Assembly: GCA_019633425.1 (NCBI GenBank)
Contig: WSUB01000130.1
Span: 1 to 64,000, forward strand
Direction of reading: 5' to 3'
DNA: 64,000 nucleotides
DNA from: Tulasnella sp. 424
Taxonomy: Eukaryota; Basidiomycota; Agaricomycetes; Cantharellales; Tulasnellaceae
In this document: positions 45,969 through 57,517 of the stretch, one piece after another
How the letters are laid out: every line of letters starts with the position of its first letter
Numbering within the stretch: position 1 is the stretch's first letter
Position numbers and translations under genes: made by a program
Notes under the pieces: generated by a model
What the model was told of the DNA's origin: nothing
Database searches by the model: none
What the model saw: only the letters and a program-made list of their open reading frames with translations

Positions 45969-48363
45969 CTAAGAAGTCTCTGGCTGCGAAAACCTGGCCT
46001 TCTTCGCCGGCCTTGTCGAGCCTTGATCATCTCTTATGGCTCTCTTGGACGATGTTGGGCCAGCCCCGATCACCGCACCACTCCATGTGCCGGGAGATGA
46101 GCAAGGTGCCTTGGGGCTCAACAGCATCCCCTTAGGAACCGAGCGATCACCACCTGTACAACAAGACTCGTAAACACATGAAACGAACCAAAGGTTTATA
46201 TACTTACTGTTCCAGTTGCTCTTTCCACGATTTGTTGTTTGTGAGGAACCATGGCGCTCCATGGCAGCACGTTCCAACTCCCAATAAAGCGTGCAGTGCC
46301 ATATGTAATAGCTGTTGGCGCTGTGGTGGGGGTGCTTGTCTCACCCGTTAGCAGATTGAAACCCCTACTAAAATCTTGCCACTCACTGATTTAGCGAAAG
46401 CCTCCCAGAGCTTCTTTCTCCTCTGCTGGTTATTTTCTTTGAAAAATGCATCTAAATTTGAGCTCAGCTCATCGACCTGAAAACATAGTTATATCAGTTC
46501 ATCAACAGGGAAAAGGGTGCCTTGCAGCAATCTACCATTGCTTGGAATACAGCGCTATTTGGCCGTCCGTCCGGTCCCTTGCCCTTGTCTTCAATGGGAA
46601 GTTGAGATTCCTCCCCAAAGGACTCCGTTGTGGATAATCTGATTGTACCCTGATTGACGGAGTCTTCGGTATGGTGAGAATCCCTCGAGTCCTCGGACTC
46701 CGAGGGCGCGTAGTCAGAGCTTGAGGTGTCATTCATGCTGTTAGATTCGGGGGGATCTTGCTCGAAGTCAGAGTCGTCTACCAAAAGAAATGAGTGGCTT
46801 CCCCCCTTCCGAGAGAACAGCTTTCATACCTGTTCCAGATTCTGTACCACTGCTTTCTTCATCATTGGAACGGCTTGCCCGTTCATAGGACCAGGAGCGA
46901 TTAGCCACATCCTGCCTTTCCCTATTTTCAGCTAATGCCAGCTGGGACCGTTGGCCCGGCTCTGTCAACTTTTCTGGATTTCCAAAGAGTTCACGTTTGC
47001 TGCGAGCTGATTGCAAGGATTTAGGAAGTTAGAAAATTCCCCCATGTTTGATTCAGGGGGGAATCGCCGCACCATGGTTACGCATAGATCTTTCGTCATG
47101 CCATGGCATCTACACACGAAGAGGTCAATAAGGAAGACAAAAGACTTCAGAGAGAACTGACCAGTTTAGCAGCCATTGCATAGACATCAGCTTCCAGGTA
47201 TTCAAGGCGCCAGCCCCAGGCAAGGTATTTGACGAGAAAATTGGTATCGGCTTCTGCTTGAACAAGTTAATTATGTATAGAAAAGGTTCTGGAGTCGGAT
47301 TACCTGTCCATTTCGGTTTTCCTCTGAACATCTCATTGTGTTTTGGTGGCGGGTCGCTGATTAGCGTATCATCTAAGTCATGAATTGAGGGGGTATACTG
47401 GATTCCAGCTGCTATGCGGCCACAAGAGCCATTAATAATGCATGCATGGGGCTATATACCCGAGATCCTCACAATCTTCATGGAAGCGGTCCCCACACTG
47501 GGAGGTGTCCCCTACAGAAGACAAGGGACTTGAAAAGCGCGATGTTTCCAGTCCCTCAGCGTCCATTCGACCCTCGGATCTAGTGGATTGTGACCATATA
47601 TTATCTGAACTGCGAGATCCACTCAATGGTGCTTGATTCGGGTTGTCTTGGGAATTTTCGCCAGGGACGTCTTGAGGTGAGTCCAGTCTTGCTGGGGTAG
47701 AGGGATAGACTGCAGCTGAATGTCTCAGGGGTTGTTGAATGATCACAGAAGGCTCCAAGATACCCGTATGATTCTCCTGCACGGATACTTGGGTTCTGCC
47801 CACTTGCTTGCTTGCTGCCCTTCCCCTAAAGTAGCTCTGTATGCTGTGGCGTTGAATTACATGACCTCCCCAGTCCGGAGGTCCTAGAATCTGCTGTTGT
47901 TGGATACTATCCATCACCCATGTCTGAGACACAACTGCTGAGCAACATTAGCTATTGGGTGTCCTGGACAATTGAGTGCAACGGAATTGCACACACCGGC
48001 TTTTCTTGCCATAAGGGTTTCATCTCCACCGTATCTAGCTCTTAGTAGGGAGCCAGAACTTGTTTTCTGGTTGGTTATTACGATGACAATGGCAGCGTCG
48101 GGGTCATCCAACACTGAAAGGGTACTTGTTAGGGCGTAAGGCATGGGAGGGCAATAAACAAAAGGAATCACCTATGCCTCCATGTTTCTATGAAGAAAAT
48201 ATCAAGTTAGCTTCTGTTCATCAAGCATCTAGGGCCAAGAGAAGGTAGCAACCTTGATATCTTTCTTGACTTGTTCCGTCATGCCTGGAGGCTGCACCTC
48301 ATCTTGCACGAAGATTGGACAGGCGCCAACTTCGTCATCATAGAATACTAGTGGCTGCGTCAT
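45969..48363 (-). CDS. BRCT plus Myb-like modules, Rap1-like protein (family member 5)
   Basis: Starts MTQPLVFYDDEVGACPIFVQ. The BRCT has H-G-G-I with L-D-D-P-D-A-A-I-V-I-V-I-T-N, then S-Q-T-W-V-M-D-S-I and I-L-G-P-P-D-W-G-G-H. A module with FLVKYLAWGWRLEY and MPWHDERSMRNHG lies near 47,060-47,260. A second has RRKKLWEAFAKS and KHPHHSANSYYIWHCTLYWE near 46,250-46,440, again with an intron before the third helix. The linker K-R-E-L-F-G-N matches the H-P-E-L-F-G-K of copies 3 and 4. The tail is acidic and ends A-K-K-A-R-F-S-Q-P-E-T-S. It is more diverged than the tandem pair and appears to have fewer modules. I infer a complete gene from start to stop, but exon joints in the middle were not all checked. 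Confidence 0.7.
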
Positions 48364-48710
48364 AGTCTAGAATCCAGGGATGCGTGGAATGAAGTAGTAG
48401 AGCGGTTTGTTGTATCAGGAGCAAGCTCGAGAGCGTGGACAAGGGGTTGTCCAAAGAGGCGCATCCGAAATCCGAATCCGGAATCCGACGGATTCTACGG
48501 ATCATCCGATCCGATAGGAGACCTTATAGGCGGAAGGTGTGGCCAACATTGCCAAACAGCTTGTTTCAAGTCGCACTCGGGCAAATCACGTTGCAAATTC
48601 CACAATCCATCTTGCTCCGTGTCCATGTTCTGCACCGTTTGCAACGGTCCGTCAACTGTTTCAGAGTTGAATAATAAAATATGTATCATTTGTGGGCGTC
48701 CTACTACACA
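48364..48710. other. Spacer with short ATCCG-rich tract
   Basis: This is the promoter side of BRCT-Myb member 5 and the 3' end of SLY1. A tract at about 48,463-48,520 is built of ATCCG/ATCCGA words and their reverse complement. No gene is seen. Confidence 0.5.
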
Positions 48711-51159
48711 TTAATTAGTTCCACCCAACACCTCCAGAACCCCAAGGAACTCCTCTGGATCCAAAATCTCTGTACTTCCGTACGTGATTTTCTTAGCTGG
48801 ACCTGTACCACTTCCTCCAACCCTGGTTGCCCATTCAACCAAGTTTGTATACTCCACGTAGCTGCCTCCTCCAACGATAAAGACGATGCCCTCTGCATGA
48901 ACCATACGCTTCGCTTTACCAGCACCAGGTCCGGACTGTCGCGGCTGGCGCGGATCGAGGAACAAGTAGTCATCCGTATCTTGAAGAGCCTGAGTCGCCG
49001 CGGATGAGGGGTCCATAAGAGCCTCAACAAGTCGAGTGACCGGCAAGTTCTTCGACTGTGGCAAGAAGTTCTTCACGCCGGATAGCAGGTTGTCAAATCC
49101 ACCATCCTTCAAGCGGTCCGTGAACTAGAGCGGAATGGAGATACGCAATTAGCGTCGTCGGGCTTGCTAAAATCCCCGCAATTTTCGTACCCCTTTACTC
49201 AGTGCCCCAAAGCCTCCCTCCCAGCCACCAACCAGACTGCTACCAGCCTTCTCCGTCCCAATCATAGACCCACCCATAGTACTCATCTGCATGATCTCTC
49301 TCACTTTTCGGACGTACTCGAACGCCTTGATCCCGTCGCCCACTCCAGCTTTCTTAAGCTCCGCTTCCAAGTCGGCTATCTGTTCCTTGGTGAGGGGAGA
49401 CGACTGAGGGAGAGATAGATAATAAATGATGACCAAGCGTAGCTTATCGGAAGGAAGAGGGGTGGCGCCGTTTGGTGGATGACGCAAAGTCTCCAGAATG
49501 GCAGCAGGCGACTTTGAAAAGCGAGTTCTTCAGCTTCAAGATCGATCGTGTTACTCAGCGAATCATACCTGTTTGCCAATTCCTTCCTCGAGCTGGAATA
49601 GCTCATCGAGCCCTCTGGCCTTGATAGCAGCCAGCAAAGCGGTGGCCATATTCATATGTGTGTCGAGGGTGGCCTTTCGTGCAGTCAGCTCAGGCAAGGC
49701 GGTTATAGCCGTCTTCAGGTGCTGGGCGTTACTTGAAAGGTCACTTTGATCGACGAATTAGCTATCACTTCGATCAGACGTCGACGGTGGGAGGTGCTCA
49801 CATCTGGCTGATATCATTCATGTCGCTGACGCCAGTAGAACGCGTAATATTAGCAGCATCCTGTTTGTATTGATTCAGTTCCGTGTCTATATCCTCGGCC
49901 ACTTGAGGGAAAGGTTTGGCTGAATTTTTGGCCCAGAAAAAGTCCTTCGAATCGAGGTCGTAAGCTTTCTTGCTTGTTCGTCCATTCTCAGTGGTCTAAC
50001 AATGCCGTTAGCCATTGTGACACATGGGTATCTTCAATGAACATACTGATACAGTGACGCGGTTCAGCCGCATGTCTAAAACGTCATGTACAAGAGCCTG
50101 GTACGTCCAGGAGTGGGACATCATCGGTACGAGGTCGATGTTACGGTCCAAGATCACCAACACTGATGAGACACCTGTCAGCTTCCGTTAAATCAGGGTG
50201 GAAGGTTCGGTTTACCTGGTCGAGTTAAAGCACCAAGTCCTCCGTCAGGCTGAGCAAATACGCCGCCGCCTGTCCGAGCGCTACCCAATAGCTGATCTCT
50301 GATTTTCTGCTCAAGCTTTTTCGCCACCATTTCGGCAGCGTTGCCTCTGGGGCATCGGATATATGGTACCTGACCCGTAGTGGCTATGGCGGAGAACAAG
50401 CCAGACGCTATCCGTTCGATTTCATCCTCAATTTCGGCTTCGGCGGTTTTTGGTGAGTTGAGAACGGTGTACGACGAGTATGATGGTTGAGGGAAAGTAA
50501 GAGATGTCCCGGTGGGAGACGTTGGAGGAGCAGTGCCTTGGACGGCGGGTTGCTTCGGAGGGGCCACGAGGGAGAAGAGGGATGGCGATGGGACGAGGAA
50601 GTCAAGATATTGGTCGAGGACTTGTGTGATGAGATCCCCGGTGCCATCCCTCGCCACGAGAGCAGCCAGCTCCTCCAGCATACTGCGAGGCAGAGGTGAA
50701 GTAAAATTCAGATAAAAAGATTCATATAGGGAACTGGACAGGTCCTGAGTAATGACGACATGAGACACGTCCAGCTGCGGACCTCAGGACACGAATGCTC
50801 ACCTCGGCTATCCGTTTGATGTTGGCAAGGGTGGGCGAGACGAGATAAACCGCCGGGACATCCGTCAAAGGGGGTCGATTGGAATGCAATTGGACGTGAA
50901 GGGTAATACCCACGTCTCTCAAGTCTTGTACTCGGAGGACTGTCGCCAACACATCTTTCGAGAGTTCGTCGAGCACTAAGACCTTCCAGACTGGAGGACC
51001 GGAAGGCTGGGGAGCAGGCGTAGCAGTTCTTGAAGGTACAGTTGGAGCGCCTAACGAATTAGATTGGGTAGGTTGTGGTGCATTCAGGTTCAGTAAGGAA
51101 AGCAACGCAGAGGTCTGGGCCTGCTGCAACGATGGAGTCGCGAGGGACTGGTTCTGCAT
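48711..51159 (-). CDS. SLY1: SLY1, Sec1/Munc18-family vesicle fusion protein
   Basis: The reverse-strand gene starts [20 protein letters not shown] (L-L-N-L-N follows), with [20 protein letters not shown], the Sec1 family opening strand and helix. Next come [15 protein letters not shown] and the strongly Sly1-like [20 protein letters not shown]. The C-terminal part ([20 protein letters not shown], then [14 protein letters not shown]) is the conserved SM-protein end. Sly1 binds the syntaxin Sed5 and drives ER-Golgi SNARE assembly in the cytosol. The gene has several short introns. Its start lies 247 bases from PTPA on the other strand. Confidence 0.93.
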
Positions 51160-51406
51160 GTCGATTCAGCATAAACCCTGCCTCTCCCTTAAGTTTTGCT
51201 ACTTACGGGCTTCAACGAGCTCATGGTGGTCCAAGTCGTCAAGTAGTGGGTGTCGCCGCCGTCGAAACTCGAGCTGTTTGGTCGTAGGGAATCGTGGTCG
51301 TGTCTGAAATAATTCGCGGAGTGCCTGAGAGAGCCAGATTGCCTTGAGCCTGCTGCACGCGCTTTGCACGAGTTCCCCAACCACCCGCCTATCGACTCAC
51401 TCCAAC
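51160..51406. promoter_or_regulatory. Divergent promoter between SLY1 and PTPA
   Basis: 247 bases separate two start codons pointing apart. Both leaders and core promoters must lie here. No clear TATA box or other named element is identified. Confidence 0.55.
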
Positions 51407-53325
51407 ATGGTCCTAGAGGTTCTTAGACAACGCACGCTACCACCTAATCATGTTACTCCAGGCAAACGCATATTCACCGATTCTGACGTCGAACTGTGGA
51501 AAACAACGCAGGGCTACGTCGATTACGGTCTCTTCGTTCGCCGTCTGGGCGAAGCCGTGATCGGGCACTACTTGCCTTATAACCCACCTGCAGAATCCGT
51601 CAGTGAGGTCAGTAATATATATCAGGCTATCACATCGTCACCTTCTCACCGGAACTGGCCTCCGGGCTCTTTAGGCAATCACGAAGACCGTGGCATTACT
51701 CAACGAGGTTGAGGGCTGGATCGATGAAATTCCACCACAAAAGTCAACTCAACGCTACGGGAACCTCGCGTTCAGGGAATGGGGTGCTAAGCTCGAGAAG
51801 GTGAGTCTAGTCCCCCATCCTCCCGATCAGTTGCTGCACGCCCCATGCTAATTCTCAAATGCCCAACCTTGTAGGAAGCACCAAGCCTCCTTGAGAAGCT
51901 ATTGCCCGCGAACTTGAATTACGCTGTCCCACTGCTACTGCCATACCTTGTCCAGTCATTTGGCTCGTTCACGCGACTGGACTATGGCTCGGGCCACGAA
52001 CTCGGCTTCGCCCTCTTTCTCTGTTCATTGACGCTCATAAGGTTCTTCCAACCTGCCGAAGAAGAAGAGCGACAACTTGTTTTGGTAGTGTTTGAGAAGT
52101 ACCTGCAAGTAGTCTGGAAGTTGCAAGACGTCTACAAACTCGAACCGGCTGGTAGCCATGGCGTCTGGGGCTTAGACGACTATTGCTTCTTGCCGTACAT
52201 CTGGGGGAGTGCTCAGCTTCAAGGTAAGGCCTTGTCCCTCGATTTCTGCAGTCTAAGTTGCTGAGCCCCTCGACCGCCCGTTCAGACCACTTAACAGCTC
52301 GCCCACCCGACGTCTTGAACCCTCCTTTGGAAGAGACAACCTTGTACTATCAAGCCGTCAATCGAATCCACAAGCTCAAAACCGGGCCGTTCCACGAGCA
52401 TTCGTCGCAGCTCTACTCCATCGCCACTGGAGTACCCACGTGGTGGAAGGTCAACAATGGCCTCCTCAAGATGTATGAGATCGAAGTGTTAGGGAAGAGA
52501 GTTGTCGTTCAGCATGTTCCCCTCGGCGGCATCATACAATGGGCTATCGATGAGGACGAACCCGATGAGAGCGAAGACGACAAGTCTCATGCCGAGACCA
52601 AGGATGGATTACTGGCGGCTCCACCAATCGGAACGGGTTCCGTTCACAGCTCCCCTCGGTCGGACCACACTCCTCTCGCTGTTGGAACGGAGTCGCCTGC
52701 CCCGGCATCTCCTGCCACCCAAAACAGCGGTCTCCCTCCTGCCTCTCCTTCTGCGAGGCAAGGGACTATGCCAAGGCCAAAGGGCGGCCGCCTCATTGAA
52801 GCAATGAAGCAAGCTACCATCTCCGGCCCTCCACTCAATCCTCCCCATCTGGAATACCCGGAGCTTGATGATGGAGTCTTGCCAAGCGACTACATGCCAA
52901 AGCTGCCTCCCAGATCTCCGCCAGTCTCTCCCGGACCAACGACAACCAAGACAGAGATTCCAGTCGACACAGCTGCTGTCCCAGAGTCTTCTGTCGAGCC
53001 AGACCTTCGAAAGGAGCCTGAAGTCGTCGAGATGCCAACGTCCCCCAAGAACGTAGCCAAGATCCTGAGCACAAACCCCGTAGACCGCAAGTCGTCCGAT
53101 GGAGTTGCTCCAGTCCCGGCTGCTACCGCGATTGCCGCTGCTACTCCGACTACAGAGCCCGTTGCAGCCGTTTCTGAGACTCCGAAGGCGGAAGGTAAGC
53201 CGAGCGAAGCCGCCCCTCCAGCGGCGGCGGACTCACAGCCTGCTCCTTCCGCTCCTGCTGCTACTTCCGCCCCCAGGACTGGCGCAGTAAAGAAGAAGAA
53301 ATTCGGGTGCTGTATTATCATGTGA
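51407..53325 (+). CDS. PTPA, PP2A activator (peptidyl-prolyl isomerase family) with CaaX tail
   Basis: Starts [20 protein letters not shown]. The PTPA fold is clear over about 320 residues: [70 protein letters not shown] and [20 protein letters not shown], near the usual family length. After [19 protein letters not shown] comes a long extra tail rich in Pro, Ala, Ser and Glu. It ends [16 protein letters not shown], a polybasic stretch followed by a CaaX box (CIIM). PTPA loads metal into and activates PP2A catalytic subunits. The CaaX end would allow prenylation and membrane attachment, which is not usual for this family. Introns lie near 51,608-51,674, 51,801-51,874 and 52,225-52,286. Confidence 0.92.
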
Positions 53326-53620
53326 GGTTTGCTTGGGGTAGCTGCAGCTCTTTGCTTTGCAACCGCGGGTGACTAGAAACGCGCTGGACTCGAACTCTGC
53401 TACGATTGCCAAATGGCCTCATATATACCACCCTTCTCATTTTCTGTACCATGTTGTTTTTCCCCCTCATGTTTCTGCCAAAATGTTTGATATGATGTAT
53501 GTCTAGTTACTTAAAGCAATACCCCTAGTTAGCGAATACAATCGTCGTTGCATGTTGAATGCTTCTACCCCGGCACCAAACCCTAATTCGTCTGTTTTCG
53601 ATCCCCTCTACCGATCCCCT

Positions 53621-55245
<1,625 letters not shown>

Positions 55246-55549
55246 GTTTGCAACGTTGAGTCTCAGTTTGAGAGTGGCAGGCTGTAGAGGTAGAAAAGTG
55301 TAGGTGGGTGTAGTAGGAACGAGAATGCGGAGACGCGAAAGGCCCTATTGTAGGGACGAGACGCGCTGAATGGCGTGCGATGAGGTGCGATGGCGAAATT
55401 TCTGTTTGTCCCAGGGCCTCGGATGTTGCCGAGCAAACATATTTGTCAGCAGCAGTTCAGGGCGTTCTAGTGAGGACTGTTCAGGAGCCTTTCATCCACT
55501 ACCATCGTCCCAACCACCTCTTCCTCATACCCGTTTTCTTATTTCAACG
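55246..55549. promoter_or_regulatory. Divergent promoter between MET2 and VPS4
   Basis: 304 bases between opposing start codons hold both promoters and leaders. The VPS4 side is C/T-rich just before the ATG. No named element is recognised. Confidence 0.55.
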
Positions 55550-57197
55550 ATGGCAAACCCAAGCTTTCTTGATGTATGTTAAATTGAAACTACCGAGTCT
55601 GGACGGTTTGTGACGAATTCAATCTTCCAGCGTGCCATCGAGATTGTCCAAAAGGCCATCGACGAAGACACCAACCAGAACTACGCTGAAGCGTACAAGC
55701 AGTACCAGAACTCTTTGGACTACTTTATGATGGCTCTAAAGTGTGCGGTTTCCTTTCGCGCTCACCCCAATCGCCGCAGTTCTGCGCTGACCTGCGCACT
55801 ATCATCCCGCAGATGAGAAGAACGAAGCTCTTAAAGGACTCATTCGATCCAAAGTCAACGAATATCTTGGTCGAGCGGAAAAGCTCAAGGAGCACTTAAA
55901 CACACAAGAAGACAAACGCGCCAAGGCTGCAGTCGGTGCAAACGGAAAGGAGACTGGGGGTGCAGGTGGTTCGGGGCAGAAGTACGTCATGTTGTTTATA
56001 TCCGAGGAAAGGTCGCTCTGATGATTGATGCCATCCTGGATCTTGACGTGGATTAGAAAGGGCGAGGACGACGACAACGACCCGGAGGTCAAGAAACTCC
56101 GAGCCGGCCTGTCAAGCGCAATCTTGGTAGATACACCGAACGTCAAGTGGGATGACGTAGCGGGGTTGGAAGGCGCCAAGGATGCTTTGAAGGAAGCTGT
56201 CATTTTACCCATCAAGTTCCCTCATCTCTTCACGGGCAAAAGGACACCGTGGCGTGGTATTCTACTGTACGGACCGCCCGGTACCGGAAAGAGTTATCTT
56301 GCGAAGGCGGTTGCTACTGAAGCTAAGAGCACGTTCTTCAGCGTAAGCTCTAGCGACTTGGTTAGCAAATGGATGGGTGAATCAGAAAGGTTAGACGGTT
56401 GCCTCACTGCGGCGTAATCTATGACTGACAGGGGTAGTCATTTAGACTGGTGAAGCAGCTGTTCCAGATGGCCCGAGAGTCTAAACCTTCAATTGTCTTC
56501 ATCGACGAAGTCGATTCACTGTGCGGAACTCGCGGCGAAGGAGAATCCGAAGCATCTCGACGTATAAAGACAGAATTCCTCGTTCAGATGAACGGCGTGG
56601 GTCACGATGACACAGGGGTGCTGGTTCTTGGTGCAACAAATATTCCCTGGCAGCTCGATAACGCCATTAAACGACGGTTAGTGGTCTTTCACATTTCACG
56701 GCGTGGAAGTGAGTCTGAAGGATCCGTCTGGCAGATTTGAAAAGCGCATATACATCCCGTTACCCGGAGCGGAGGCTCGGAAACGAATGTTCGAACTCAA
56801 CGTTGGGACCACCCCATGCGAACTGAGCTCAAAGGACTACCGGGAGTTGGCAGAAAGGACCGATGGATACTCCGGTTCCGATATCGCCATTGTCGTGCGA
56901 GACGCTCTGATGCAACCCGTCCGGAAAGTCCTCGCTGCCACGCATTTCAAGCCCATCCAAGCACCATCGAATGACGACCCCACCAAGGCTGTTACCAAAT
57001 ACACTCCGTGCTCGCCTGGGGACCCGCAAGCGATCGAGAAGAGTTGGACTGATGTCGGACAAGACGAACTCCAAGAACCGCCGCTTACAGCCAACGACTT
57101 TATTCGGGCTATATCCATTGTGCGGCCGACCGTCACAAACGACGATATCAAGAAGCATATCGAGTGGACCCAAGACGCTGGTTCCGAAGGAGTATAG
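55550..57197 (+). CDS. VPS4: VPS4, ESCRT-III disassembly AAA ATPase
   Basis: The first exon MANPSFLD joins to [20 protein letters not shown], the MIT domain that binds ESCRT-III tails. The AAA domain follows: [20 protein letters not shown], Walker A GPPGTGKS, Walker [11 protein letters not shown], sensor/second region [16 protein letters not shown] with paired arginines. Then come the C-terminal [20 protein letters not shown] and the final helix [16 protein letters not shown]. Length (~435 residues) fits the family. Vps4 pulls apart ESCRT-III polymers in multivesicular body formation and membrane scission. Introns are short, for example after NPSFLD, after MALK, after SGQK, and after KRR. Confidence 0.95.
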
Positions 57198-57517
57198 AAT
57201 CAACCTTCACCAATGGACTGGTTATCGTTCGTTGAATCTCGCACTTGCCTTTGGAATATATACTATGTATAGCGGTACTACCGACCTTTTGGGATGCATT
57301 GTCTCTAAATGGTGCGAAAAGCAGGGTATATTAATGACTATGATAATGCAGGAAGCAAACGATGTGCAAGATTTAACGGGAGAGCCATATGAATGTGACG
57401 ACAGGGTAAAGGAACGTGGAAGAGGGAGGATATCCATGCTACAAAGAGTATACTGAGGGGGACAAATCGTGACAGAAACCAAAATCGTACAACTCGGATA
57501 ACATCCACCAACGGGGA
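57198..57517. other. Convergent 3' region between VPS4 and dynein fragment
   Basis: 320 bases between opposed stops. Reverse-strand translation shows no continuation of dynein heavy chain. No gene is seen. Confidence 0.6.

Noticed and set aside
57222..57482. Possible continuation of the dynein gene on the reverse strand after 57,518
   Set aside because: The translation shows no dynein linker sequence in any frame, and VPS4 ends at 57,197.
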